Of a DNA stretch of 64,000 nt, positions 9,425 to 18,845 are shown piece after piece. The notes below the pieces were generated by a model. The model was not told the DNA's origin. It made no database searches and saw only the letters and a program-made list of their open reading frames with translations. How positions within the stretch are numbered: position 1 is the first letter of the stretch; each line of letters opens with the position of its first letter. Both the position numbers and the translations under genes were made by a program. The DNA comes from Prorocentrum cordatum (taxonomy: Eukaryota > Sar > Dinophyceae > Prorocentrales > Prorocentraceae): assembly GCA_963575745.1 (NCBI GenBank), contig CAUYUJ010016353.1:218752-282751 (forward strand), in the 5' to 3' direction.

Positions 9425-10175
9425 GTGGGCCACCCTCCATTCGCACCCGCCCGAGTAGCGGCTTCGGTGCCTGCTGGTTCCCCTCGAGGGAGGGGGAAAA
9501 GGGCGGCCGCGGAGAGGGCGCTGGCCCGGCAGGCGGAGCGCTCCCGAGTCCTGGCCTCGTCACGCCGTTTGTTGGCGCCCCCCCCGGGCTCCGAGGTCGG
9601 AGTCTCGTGCTCAAGGGGCCGCCCGTGCCGCGAACGGCGGGGAAGAGGGCCGGGGAGCAGAGAGGAGTAGTTAGAGAGGAGGAGGAGGAGGAGGAGGAGG
9701 AGGAGGAGGAGGAGGAGGAGGAGGAGGAGGAGGAGGAGGAGGAGGAGGAGGAGGAGGAGGAGGAGGAGGAGGAGGAGGGGAGGAGGAGGAGGAGGCGAGG
9801 AGGAGGAGGAGGAGGAGGAGGAGGAGGAGAGGAGGAGGAGGAGGGGGAGGAGGAGGAGGAGGAGGAGGAGGAGGAGGAGGGGGAGGAGGCTGAGGAGGAG
9901 GAGGAGGAGGAGGGGGGGGAGGAGGAGGGGGATGAGCAGGAGGAGGAGGAGGACGAGGAGGAGGAGGATGAAAGTGAGGAGGACAGCGGAGGTGGGTGCC
10001 GTTTGGTTTCCCCACACGGGAGGGGAATGGCGGCCGCGGAGCGGGGGCTCCGGCACGGCGGAGCGCGCCCGAAGCTTAGCCTTTCCACGCCAGGGTGGCG
10101 CTCCCCAGGCTCCGAGGTCGGAGTCTCGTGCAAAGGAGCCACCTGTGCCGCGAGCGGCGGGGGAGAGGGCCCCAG
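9425..10175. repeat. Pair of diverged ~190 bp direct repeats flanking (GAG)n
   Basis: 9455-9655 and 9990-10170 share GGCGGCCGCGGAG, GGCTCCGAGGTCGGAGTC and CGGCGGGGAAGAGGGCC/CGGCGGGGGAGAGGGCC. Between them is a 320 bp (GAG)n tract at 9666-9985. Confidence 0.8.
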
Positions 10176-10381
10176 CTTCATCGAGAGTACAAGAACCCCT
10201 AAACCGAAGAACAGAAGGACAATTGTCGGGCTTGGAGGGTGGGGCTGGGAGAAGTGAGGATATCATTGCCCGTGGGCGGCCGAAGGTCTCGTTCATTACA
10301 TCTGGGTGCCATTGCTCATACCCTTCATCCTCCCAACCCCTTCCTCCAAACACCGTAATTTTTCTCTTCGTGCTACCACAG

Positions 10382-10443
10382 TGAAGGCGTGGCCTCGCGT
10401 CAGCTCTCGTCTTGCACTCGAGAGAATACATCTGGGCGGTTTG
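10382..10443 (+). CDS. Possible small exon
   Basis: Strong acceptor TTTCTCTTCGTGCTACCACAG, donor TTG|GTGCGA. Reads KAWPRVSSRLALERIHLGGL. Not recognised; its phase does not obviously match the next candidate. Confidence 0.3.
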
Positions 10444-10550
10444 GTGCGATGCATCTGCAGAAAAAAGAACCCGTACCTCTGATGTTGCTGGTCCTCCCAA
10501 CCAGAGGCCCCCTCCCAAAGGGCCATGGGGCCCCTTTTTTGGTTGCCCAG

Positions 10551-10710
10551 GGTAGACGCAGGACGTGCCAGCGATGTTGCAGCACACCCTCTTGTCCCGA
10601 GTGCCCGCCCCATCGGTCCCTACAAGCGGTCCTTCTCCCTGCGCGAAGGGCCACCCTTAAAAGGCGAGCGCCCCTATGGGCCCCCAGCTCGGGCGGGATC
10701 TCCGTTTTGA
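10551..10710 (+). CDS. Possible terminal exon
   Basis: Acceptor CCTTTTTTGGTTGCCCAG, one leading base, then VDAGRASDVAAHPLVPSARP, a basic stretch with two Gly-Pro segments, and a stop TGA at 10708-10710. Not recognised. Confidence 0.3.
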
Positions 10711-10989
10711 GGGAACCCGCCCTCCATCCATCCTTCGTTTTTTTCAAATCGTGTGTGTCGCAGCGTGGAGTCCCAGAATGCAAGGAAGTACCCAGCCACA
10801 GCCCCCGCTCTGAGCGCCGTCCATCCGAGTAATTAGTTCGCTGTTCCGTATTTTTTCTTGTTGGTTCCCTACCTAGGCTCTGCCTAGAAGGGTTCCTACT
10901 GTCTTTGCTTAAAGGGGCCGGGCAGTGTAACCCGCCCCGGGCGGTTCCCCCAGTCCCCTGGGAGAGGTTCCCCCGGTCCCCTGGGAGCT

Positions 10990-11485
10990 TTAGTTTTATC
11001 TTTAGCTTTAGCTTTAGTTTAGCTTTAGCTTAGCTTTAGCTTAGCTTTAGCTTAGCTTTAGCTTAGCGTTAGCTTAGCATTAGCTTAGCATTAGTCTAGT
11101 GTTAGCTTAGTTTCAGCTCAGTTTTAGCTTAGCTTTAGCTTAGCTTTAGCTTATAGATTTAGCTCAGCGTTAGTTTAGCTTCAGCTCAGCTTTAGCTTAG
11201 CTTTAGCTTAGCTTTAGCTTAGCTTAGTGTTTGCTTATATTCAGCTTAGATTTAGCTTAGATATAGATTAGCGTTAGCTTAGCTTTAGCTTAGCGTTAGC
11301 TTAGCGTTAGCTTAGCATTAGCTTAGTGTTAGCCTAGTTCTAGCTCAGCTGTCGCTTAGTTTCAGCTCTGCTTTAGCTTAACTCAGCGTTAGCTTAGCTT
11401 CAGCTCAGCTGTAGCTTAGCTTTAACTCAGCGTTAGCTTAGCTTCAGCTCAGCTTTAGCTTAGCTTTAGCTTAGCTTTACTGTTG
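10990..11485 (+). repeat. Satellite TTTAGCTTAGC
   Basis: About 500 bp of 11-12 base units (TTTAGCTTAGC with variants TTAGCGTTAGC, TTCAGCTCAGC). Flanked by repeats; no coding reading. Confidence 0.95.
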
Positions 11486-11659
11486 CTACGAATGCTGCTT
11501 TCCTGGGGGCTCCAACTCCTCGGTAGGGTCGCACTGGGATAATTCTGCAATCTAGCGAAGCCCTGGGCGAGAGCCCCGTTGTGACAACGGACCGCCCCCC
11601 ATCCGTGCAACTGTTGCACAGGATTGCACGTGTGGTCGTAGTCTTAAAGATATCTCAGG

Positions 11660-11745
11660 CGAGAGCTTCATGTTGAAAACGAGCCGGCCTCCATCCGTGA
11701 ATTGCTCGATGCTTTTGAGACGAATGTGCGCGGCGTTGCGCCGAT
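11660..11745 (-). repeat. Single inverted unit of the F11 84-bp repeat
   Basis: Its reverse complement reads CGCCGCGCACATTCGTCTCA and CACGGATGGAGGCCGG, matching the unit of the tandem array at 16105-16530. A related fragment is at 13440-13620. Confidence 0.7.
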
Positions 11746-11814
11746 GACCACGTTTCCTGACCAGTGCTTGCACTCAGGGGTTCATATTTCTGTTCCCAGG
11801 AACCGGGCTGTGTC

Positions 11815-12005
11815 TTTGGTCTGGTTGCTATGTGGCCGCCGTTGCCACCCCGTCGCCGCCTCGTCGCCGCCCGTCGTCTAGGTCGTGCCTTCGGTCTGTC
11901 GCCTATGTTGTCGCCGTCCCCGCCCCGTCGCCGCCTCGTCGCCGCCCGTCTTGTGGACCTGTCTGTCGGTCTGGCGGCTATGCTGTCGTCGTCGCCGCCC
12001 AGTCG
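11815..12005 (+). repeat. 75-bp minisatellite, about 2.5 units
   Basis: Units contain CCGTCGCCGCCTCGTCGCCGCC and a GGTCTG...GCTATG start. An open frame here gives repeated PPRRRLVAARR blocks, which come from the repeat and are not taken as a protein. Confidence 0.8.
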
Positions 12006-12016
12006 CCCCCTAAATT

Positions 12017-12155
12017 GGACGACGTAGATTGCACCACATAGATTGCATCACATAGGTTGCACCACCTAGGTTGTACCATATATATATATATACATATATT
12101 GCACCACACGTATTTCACAACATAGGTCGCACCACACTGATTGCATAACACAGAT
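12017..12155 (+). repeat. TTGCACCACATA satellite, first block
   Basis: Units of about 16-18 bp (ATAGGTTGCACCACAT) with variants, including a short (AT)n. The same satellite resumes at 12885-13435, so the F12 composite appears to split one array. Confidence 0.9.
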
Positions 12156-12865
12156 GATCCCAGAGAAAAAACCCAATCATAATTTTGGGGGGCTATGGGG
12201 CTTTAGGGCTTTAGGGCTATGGGCCATAGGGCTATAGGGCGATGTGGCCATAGGGATGTAGGGCTAGAAGCCTTTAGGGCTATGGGGCTGTAGGGCTACA
12301 GGGCTGTAGGGCTATAGGGCTAAGGGCTATAAGGCTATTCGGGCTATGAGGCTATAGGGCTTTAGGGCTATACGGCTATAGGACTTTTAGGGCTATAGGG
12401 CTATAGGGCTATAGGGCTATAGGGCTATAGGGCTATGGGGCTATGGGGCTATGGGGCTATTGGGCTAGTGGGCTATTGGGCTATAGGGCTATACGGCTAT
12501 AGGGCTATAGGGTTATAGTGCTATAGGGATATAGGGCGATTGGGCTATTGGGCTATAGGGTTATAGTGCTATAGGGATATGGGGCGATTGGGCTATTGGG
12601 CTATAGGGATATAGGGCTATTGGGCTAGGCACCCCCGGGCACTTCTGAGCACCCCGGGCACCCTGGCACCCCTGGGCACCCGGGCACCCCCGGGCACCCC
12701 CGGGCACCCGGGCACCCTGCCCCGGCCACCGAAATCGGCCACACACCTGGGCACCCGGGCACCCCCGGGCACCCCCGGGCACCCGGCCCCGGCCACCGAA
12801 GTCGGCCGCTCACCTCGCCTCAGCTTTATATCCGCTAGGACCCCTACAGAGGCAAGCTCTGATTG
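12150..12865. mobile_element. F12 composite element with internal satellites
   Basis: Ends are inverted: CCAGAGAAAAAACCCAATCA on the left and TCTGATTGGGG on the right, the latter after GCTAGGACCCCTACAGAGGCAAG. Inside are a GGGCTATA array (12185-12625) and a CCCGGGCACC array (12626-12800) broken by CGGCCACCGAA.TCGGCC. A shorter copy at 28270-28490 has the same order with a CCCGGGAACC array. Confidence 0.65.
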
Positions 12866-12884
12866 GGGAATTACATATTTACAT

Positions 12885-13435
12885 TGCTCAGCATAGATTG
12901 CACCGCCCAGATGCACCACGTAGATAGGACCACATAGGTCACAACACATGTTGCACAACATAGGTTGCACCGCATAGCTTGCACCACATATATTGCACCG
13001 CAGGAAACACAACACACGTTGCATAACTCACATTGAAAACGTACATTGCACTGCATATATTGCGCTCCGCATAGGTTGCACCACATATATTGCTCCACAT
13101 GTGTTGCACCACATCGATTTCACCACATTGATTGCACCACATAATTATCTTGCCCACTACATCTTGTACAACATTTGTGATGCACAAGATAGGTTGCACA
13201 CAACATACGTTGCACCACGTCGATTGCACCGCATATACTGCGCACCACATAGGTTGCACCATACACATCGCACCATATAGACTGCACCACATATGTCGCA
13301 CCACATAGATGACACCACATAGTTTGCACCATATACATTGCACCACTTAAATTACACAAAGTCGATAGCACAACATAGTTTGCACCACATAGGTGGCACC
13401 ACATAGGTTGCTCCACATAGAATGCACCACACACC
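12885..13435 (+). repeat. TTGCACCACATA satellite, second block
   Basis: About 550 bp of degenerate 16-18 base units (TTGCACCACATA). Periodicity explains the Cys/Met/Val-rich shadow readings on the minus strand. Confidence 0.95.
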
Positions 13436-13639
13436 TGGAAGCTTTGAAGACGAGTGCGTGCAGCGCGAAGGCGATATACAAATGAAGCGCCCGGCCGCCA
13501 TCCGTGACAGTCTTGGAATGTGTAAGTTCCGGGATTGTCAGTTGTGAGGAAGTCTCAAGCGAGACGCTCGGCCCGACCTACAGGCACGCCGAGTGTTGCG
13601 ACATGCAGGGTTCTTTTATGATGAAAAGTGTCGGACGTT

Positions 13640-14030
13640 TTTCTCGCCCTCCTGATCCCACTCGTCCCATTCCTCTTCCTCCTGCCCGTCCTCCACCTTT
13701 TGTTCTCACTGTTCTTGTGCATTCTGCACAGCACGCTTCTAGTCCGGATGCCCTCAGTCCTATCTTCCCTCCTCACCTTTACCACCGTCAATTGAGCATC
13801 ACCCCTGGCCTTATCAGTTTCGTTGTAAGCCTCAGGCTAGACACCCGTGTGGATATCATGGAGATTGTCTTGGCGATGACTTGTGGTTTTGCGGAACACC
13901 TCTTGCCGAGTGTAGCCAATTGTTGGGTTGCGTAGCTCCCGCAAGTCCCGCAAAACTAGATCCCCGACCCAGCGTAAAATTGTAATTGGTATTTTGTGAG
14001 TTCTTGGGGGTATGGGACGGTCGCGCATCT
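13640..14030. other. Unassigned stretch
   Basis: A single-copy-looking 400 bp with an open plus-strand reading to 13935 but no splice or composition support strong enough to call a gene. Confidence 0.3.
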
Positions 14031-14051
14031 TATGTCAGATTACCGGGCGAG

Positions 14052-14104
14052 CAGAACAATAATCTGACAGTCGAGGGCTTCTCGGTTGTCAGATTATTGT
14101 TCTG
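14052..14104. repeat. Perfect 18-bp inverted repeat
   Basis: CAGAACAATAATCTGACA at 14052-14069 is the exact reverse complement of 14087-14104 with a 17-base loop. AT-rich compared with its surroundings. Confidence 0.95.
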
Positions 14105-14289
14105 TTGCCCCGGCGAGGCTCGACGAGGAGGTCAACGCACTGCGATGCATGAGGCGCCGCCGAACAAGCCCCTAACTTCACTGTGAGGTACTTGCCGAAG
14201 CAAGCGGCGCCGCAAAAATGGATTAGACGTCCGCCTACAAGATGCCTCGTCCAGACTGCCAGCGCCAGAGCTTGCATGCGAAACAACTG

Positions 14290-14470
14290 CACAAACAGGA
14301 AGTTCTGGGCACTCCGCGCGGATTTCTTGGATCGACGCTGCACCCCCGTCCCTGGCGCGCGGAGCGCGGCAGGGGCTGCGCTGGAGGCGCCGCCAGGGGA
14401 GGCCAGCGCCGATCCATCAAATCTGCGGGGAGCGCAAACACTTTCTGCTTATGCCGTTTTATCTTCTTCC
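14290..14470 (+). mobile_element. F13 TIR element, copy 1
   Basis: Left end CGCGCGGATTTCTTGGATC, GC-rich centre with CTGGCGCGC/GCGCCGCC palindromes, right end GGCCAGCGCCGATCCATCAAA. The ends are inverted repeats. Copies at 28770-28945 and 47264-47430. Confidence 0.75.
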
Positions 14471-14483
14471 AATGAGGCAGAGA

Positions 14484-14722
14484 TTCTAGGCCTCCTAGAT
14501 TGGGCCCGAGTAGAGGGGGTCGGAGGATCGCACCGCATCGCCGATGCATCGGTGATGCAGCTCGATGTGGAGACCGTGTTTCCCCACGCCGACGTCGCCG
14601 ATGCATCGCCGACGTCGCTGAGGCATCGCCGAAGCATCGCCGATGCATCGGCGATGCATTGGCGATGCGGCGCGATCCTTCAACCCCATCTACACGGACC
14701 CCTTCCAGGGGGCCTCTAAAGA
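14484..14722 (+). mobile_element. F14 TIR element, copy 1 (CGATGCATCG-rich)
   Basis: Runs from AGGCCTCCTAGA through GGGGTCGGAGGATCGCACCG, a core of nested CGCCGATGCATCG palindromes, to CAACCCCATCTAC and GGGGGCCTCT. Long inverted ends of about 60 bp. Copies at 36786-37014 and 59100-59284; a fragment at 26640-26680. Confidence 0.8.
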
Positions 14723-14797
14723 TCCGGCCCACGAGCTCACGACGGGCAACTCTAGGATGTGCCCGTTGGCCGCCGCCGGCGACGGCGCGCGCGCAGG

Positions 14798-14876
14798 ACG
14801 CCCCGCAGCAGCACACCGCCACGGGCCCGCTGCTGCCAGAGGTTCGGCGCTGCTTGCCGCGGCCGCCTCGCTCCGT
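14798..14876 (+). CDS. Possible exon before a (GTCGGC)n run
   Basis: Acceptor GGCGCGCGCGCAG, then DAPQQHTATGPLLPEVRRC and a Pro/Arg stretch, running into (GTCGGC)n at 14877-14990. The donor is not placed. A second frame is also open. Confidence 0.25.
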
Positions 14877-14914
14877 CGGCGTCTGCGTCGGCGTCGTCGG
14901 CGTCGGCGTCGGCG

Positions 14915-14951
<37 letters not shown>

Positions 14952-15010
14952 TGGCGTTGGCGTCGGCGTCGACGTCGGTCGTCGTCATCGTCGTCGTCGT
15001 CGTTCGTTCG
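14877..15010 (+). repeat. (GTCGGC)n and (GTC)n tract
   Basis: GTCGGC units with a few GTT interruptions, then GTCGTC. A related block of GTC/GCC at 15150-15312 follows the next F3 copy. Confidence 0.9.
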
Positions 15011-15027
15011 GAGGTGAAAAACGGACA

Positions 15028-15145
15028 AGGTACTGATACCGCTACCCGTCGCTCGTTTTTGCGTCCTTGGGCAGCCATGGAGGCCCTCGTCGCCACGGTT
15101 GATTCGCCTTGACATTCCGGTCAGAACGCAGCCCAAGAGAGGTCC
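15028..15145 (+). mobile_element. F3 TIR element, 3' end eroded
   Basis: Starts GGTACTGATACCGCTACCCG and keeps the GGAGGCCCTCGTCGCCACGG core and AGAGAGGTCCGG, but the right TIR is replaced by (GTC)n. Confidence 0.75.
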
Positions 15146-15214
15146 GGTGAGTTGTCGTCGTCGTCGTCGTCGTCGTTGTTGCCGCCGTTGCCGCCGCCGC
15201 CGCCGCCTTGTCGG

Positions 15215-15262
<48 letters not shown>

Positions 15263-15491
15263 CGTCGTCATCGTCGCCGCCGTCGTCGTCGTCGTAGTCG
15301 TTGTCGTCGTCGTTCGGTTTCCTCCTCCTCCTCCTCGGTTTCGAGGTTCGAGGTTCTCGGCGGTTTCCTGATCTCGGGATGCTTGCCAGCGGCTGCGCCT
15401 CGCTGAGTGCGCTTTTGGGGGGTGCCCGAGTTATGACCCGAGCGGCCGCCAGAGAGACGGGTTAGGACCCGAGCGCCAGGGGACGATGGGG

Positions 15492-15642
15492 TTAAGTCGG
15501 GCCTGTCCTTCTACGGGAGGGGTATTCCAAAATATTCAAAAAATAGTCAGGGGACGATTTGTTGGTGTATGTTTTGACTATTTCTAGTTTTTTGTTGACT
15601 CTTTTTTCAATTTTCGCCCAAAATCCGCCCGTAGGGGGACAC
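15492..15642 (+). mobile_element. F1 TIR element, copy 1
   Basis: F1 consensus: TTAAGTCGGGCATGTCCCTCTACAGGAGGA at the left, an AT-richer centre with AATAGTC and GGGACGATTTG, and TTTTCGTCCAAAATCCGCCTGTAGGGGGACATGCCCGACCTAA at the right. Ends are inverted over about 30 bp. This copy has a decayed right end. Confidence 0.75.
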
Positions 15643-15790
15643 GATGGGGGTCGGTTGCCCCCACCTGCCCCCGCCCCAGAATACTCCTCGGCCTTCTGAG
15701 CCTCGAGCCTCCTCTTTCCCCCGTCTCCTCTTCCGCGTCCTAGGCATCTTCCTCCTCCTCCTCCTCCTCCTCCCTTCCCCCCTCCAACTT

Positions 15791-16000
15791 ATGGTGGTGG
15801 TGGAAAACACGCCCATCAAGGACCACGTACCCCCAATGAGGTGTCGCGGCGGCAACGGTTCCATCCACGGTGGGCGCCAAAACGCAGCCGTTGGGCGTCC
15901 AGAGGTGGACCCTGAGGCCCCCTCTCCAGGGCCAGCGAGCACCTCCTCCTCCTCCTCCTCCTCCTCCTCCTCCTCCTCCATGCCTGTTCCTTATGAATAA
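15791..16000 (+). CDS. Possible exon ending in poly-Ser
   Basis: Reads MVVVENTPIKDHVPPM, then a Gly-rich part, a poly-Ser from (TCC)n and a stop TAA at 15998-16000. The minus strand is open as well, so strand is not certain. Confidence 0.25.
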   Translation: MVVVENTPIKDHVPPMRCRGGNGSIHGGRQNAAVGRPEVDPEAPSPGPASTSSSSSSSSSSSSMPVPYE

Positions 16001-16104
16001 CTCCTCCCTGTCGCACCCCGAGGCCAAGTGGAAGGGCGGGCTGGGCGTTTCGCCTGAGACCTCCTTCCTCTTATGAGCCTTAAGCTGAAACATTGGCAGC
16101 AGTT

Positions 16105-16530
16105 TTAAAGAATGAGCGTGGGTCGCTTCCAAAATGTGGCTCTCGCCTGAGCGTCGCGCACATCCGTTTTTCAACATTTGCAAGAGTTTCACGCATTGAG
16201 GGCGGGTGGTATTCAAAATGTGGTTCTCGCCGTAGCGCCGCGCACATTCGTTCTCAACAGTTGCAAGAGTTTCACGGATTGATGGCTTCTGGTTTTCAAA
16301 TTGTGGTTCTCGCCGTAGCGCCGCGCACATTCGGTTTGAACACTTGTAAGGGTGTCACAGAATGAGGGTGGTTCGTTTTCAATTCAAATTGTGGTTTTCG
16401 CCGTAGCGCCGCTCAAATTCGTGTCAAACAGTTGCAAGAGTTTCACGGATCGAGTGCTGGTCGTTTTCAACATGTGGTTATCGCCGTAGCGCCGCGCACA
16501 TTCGTTGGGAATGAAGTTGCAGGAGTTTCA
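16105..16530 (+). repeat. F11 tandem array, five units of about 84 bp
   Basis: Each unit holds TGTGGTTCTCGCCGTAGCGCCGCGCACATTCG, then GTTGCAAGAGTTTCACGGATTGA. Unit length varies from about 80 to 90 bp. Confidence 0.9.
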
Positions 16531-16728
16531 TTGGTTCTCATCCGATGCTTGACGGACCCGAGGCCCGGCGATGGCCCCTGGAGGCCGAAGATGGCGAAAA
16601 ATTTCCCGTCACGATTTTTCCCGCGACGCGAGGGGGTCTGGGACTGTGCCTGGTGCAGTCTGTGCAGTGCGCGCTGTGTTGTGCCGTCGGCGCGCTGCAG
16701 CTTGGGCCGTTTTGTGGCCCCCCCGCAG

Positions 16729-16800
16729 GGCGCGCTGCCTCCGATGCACGGTCACCCTGGGGGCATCCAGGCGCCCAAGAAGCCAGTTACATCCAGTTGA
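16729..16800 (+). CDS. Possible terminal exon
   Basis: Acceptor TGTGGCCCCCCCGCAG, then GALPPMHGHPGGIQAPKKP, TSS and TGA at 16798-16800. Pro/Gly/His-rich, not recognised. Confidence 0.25.
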   Translation, partial: GALPPMHGHPGGIQAPKKPVTSS

Positions 16801-16884
16801 GTCGTTGCTTCGGTCCGATCGATTCTTTTCGAGCTATCACCGTGACGAAAGTTTCTTTCAATCTGCCTTCGCCAGTAGCGCATC

Positions 16885-16929
16885 CGCGCGGAGCAGTTCG
16901 GAGTAGAACTGCTCCAAGTACTCCGCGCG
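16885..16929. repeat. Nested palindrome
   Basis: Inner arms GGAGCAGTTC (16890-16899) and GAACTGCTCC (16906-16915); outer arms CGCGCGGAG (16885-16893) and CTCCGCGCG (16921-16929). The overlapping arms can form two alternative hairpins. Confidence 0.9.
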
Positions 16930-17119
16930 TAGGCGCTTCCCGCTCGATACATAGGGTTTGGAGCTGAGTAGTTTCTAATCTGGTTTTGGGGTAACAGAGT
17001 TTTAAGCAGTATGCGGATTCGAAATTACTCCGCCGAATGACACAGTCACCATGCCACGTTAGGAATATTGAGAGGGACAGGAGACATGAGATAGCATCAT
17101 CATGGCAAATTGAAGAAAC

Positions 17120-17310
17120 TTGTATCCCATATCGAGTCTGGCTGGCCCGATCCGATTCGATTCTGGTATTCTGGCGATCCGATGCGGCCCGGTGTTCACA
17201 TGGCGTTGGTGTGCATCTTGGCGCAGCCGATGCGAAGCGACTTCGATTATGTGTCGATGCAGCCCGATCCGCCGATGCACATTTCGATTCGATCCGATTT
17301 GCCCAGCCGA
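17120..17310. repeat. GATTCGATTCGAT-type degenerate repeat
   Basis: Repeated CCGATCCGATTCGATT and GCCGATGC words. A similar block is at 23880-24080 (CGATTCGATTCGATTTCGATG) and a looser one at 63645-63705 (TCGACTC units). Confidence 0.7.
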
Positions 17311-17617
17311 TGCTGATTCATCATGTCCTGTCCTTTCTCACGTTGCATGCTCGGGGACCCTGCCAGCCCTGCAAATTTCAGTGTGTTTGTATTCCCGACG
17401 CGGGTACGACACGGATTCGACGTGGATCTGACGTGGGTTCGACGCGTTCTGCATGGGTTCGAGCGGGTGCCTGCGCGACGGGACAGAGAAGGATCCCCGA
17501 AGATGCAGCATCGTATCGTTTCGTGCACCGTGAGACGAGCGAGCCTCTTGATCGCAACAGGAAGAGCCTCCAGGTGCCAATCGTGGCGCAATGCTAGGTC
17601 CCGCTGTCTTTCGACTA

Positions 17618-17796
17618 CTCCAGATTTCGTAATAAAGGGAGGGGGGTCTCATTTCGGGGGGGGTCTCTTCCAGGCTATCTTGGAGGGCCTGGGGGGTCTG
17701 GGGACGATGTTTTGGAGGGTTCTCCCAGGGGAGGGGGGTCTAAAACTTCTCGTCTGGGAGGGTTGAGACCCCCTCCCTTTATTACGAAATCTGGAG
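17618..17796. mobile_element. Stowaway-like MITE with TA target duplication
   Basis: Left end CTCCAGATTTCGTAATAAAG (17618 on) and right end CTTTATTACGAAATCTGGAG (to 17796) are perfect inverted repeats, continuing to about 33 bp with one base difference. TA flanks both sides (17616-17617 and 17797-17798). 179 bp, no coding capacity. TIRs starting CTCC and a TA target are typical of Tc1/mariner-mobilised MITEs. Confidence 0.9.
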
Positions 17797-18236
17797 TACT
17801 CTCGCCTCTCGGATCCCTCTGCTGCCTCCTCTGGCATCACCGCTCCTGCATGCTCGCCCCCCTCTCGGTGCTTGTGCCGCTGTGCCCGTTGCCGCCCTGT
17901 TGCGGCCGGCGCCCGTGGAGCTGTGAGCGCCTGCGGTGCTCACTGTCAATTGTTGCATACACTTTAGGCGATGCTTAAGAAAACTTAAGTTTTCGGCCAG
18001 AGTCTCGATTTTTCTTAACTTTTCAATGCAAATCCCAAGATTTTGATAGAAGCTCTGGGGTTTTATTCAAATTCTGAGACTCTGAATTCTTAACCCATGA
18101 TTTCTTCAGCATCTCGCATGGTGTACGCACCCTGTTTTTCTTTCAGGGGTTCTCGTGGCCATTTCTGGGGGAACAACATCCAGAATCAAGGAGCATACTC
18201 AATTCTTATGTCGACGGGACGGGCATTGATTCTTAG

Positions 18237-18336
18237 ATGCGACGTGGCCCGCGCGAATGATGCGTGCATGGATCACCGCAGGAGTGACCAGCGTTTGCCA
18301 AGTTGTGCTGCCGCGCGATTCCGCCGCCACGACCAG
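18237..18336 (+). CDS. Exon 1 of the 18-21 kb chain
   Basis: Acceptor TTGATTCTTAG, donor GACCAG|GTGCGTGAC. One leading base, then CDVARANDACMDHRRSDQ and a basic stretch, ending in phase 0. Unknown protein. The following intron holds a G-rich run and an F6 fragment. Confidence 0.4.
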
Positions 18337-18495
18337 GTGCGTGACGACACGCTGAGGGAGGGGGAGCGTGGGGGGGGGGGCACGTGGGGAGTTTTTGGTT
18401 GCCACACGGACGCGTTGTCTTTACGGAGGCGGGGGGGTTCTTAGAAGGCAGCTGTTTTTGAGAAGGGCCCCGAGGCTTCCAAGAAGGCTTCCTAG

Positions 18496-18630
18496 CAGAC
18501 GCGACGTCATCTGCGAAGACCAACTGCCTCCTTGAACAACCCTCGCCTTCGTGCGCCCCCGCCCCCGCTCGTGCGCGCCGCCAGGGGGCATTCTACACGG
18601 GGTTGTGACTTTGAAACCGCGTTCCTTCAG
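18496..18630 (+). CDS. Exon 2 of the 18-21 kb chain
   Basis: Acceptor GGCTTCCTAG, then an Arg-rich and Pro-rich reading with GCDFETAFLQ at the end. It ends at CTTCAG|GAATCG with a non-canonical GA donor, four bases before F8 begins. Phase 0 at both ends. Confidence 0.4.
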
Positions 18631-18633
18631 GAA

Positions 18634-18826
18634 TCGAGGGCGGCAAAGAGGGGGGTGAGGACTAGGGGGGGGGATATCATGGCGGGGGCCAAGATATTTC
18701 CCCAAATTTCATGGCGCCTCTCCTTGCTTTAACGCGTCCCCGCCCCCCCCCCCTGGGCCGCGCACATGCCGCCGGCCATGATTTGCACCCCCCTCTCTTG
18801 GACACCCCCCTCTTTGCCGCCCCCGA
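18634..18826 (+). mobile_element. F8 TIR element, copy 1
   Basis: Left TCGAGGGCGGCAAAGAGGGGGG and right CCCCCCTCTTTGCCGCCCCCGA are inverted repeats of about 24 bp. The centre has GATATCATGGCGGGGGCCA and a right-hand GCGCACATGCCGCCGGCCATGA palindrome. Copies: 19089-19280, 46006-46197 and a split one at 34913-35276. Confidence 0.9.
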
Positions 18827-18845
18827 AGGAAGGGGCACGTCGCAG

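Noticed and set aside
10990-11485. TTTAGCTTAGC array as a telomere relic
   Set aside because: Dinoflagellate telomeres are TTTAGGG-type; the unit here lacks the GGG and is degenerate.
12885-13435. Regular direct repeats resembling a CRISPR array
   Set aside because: Units are contiguous and degenerate with no unique spacers; this is a eukaryotic satellite.
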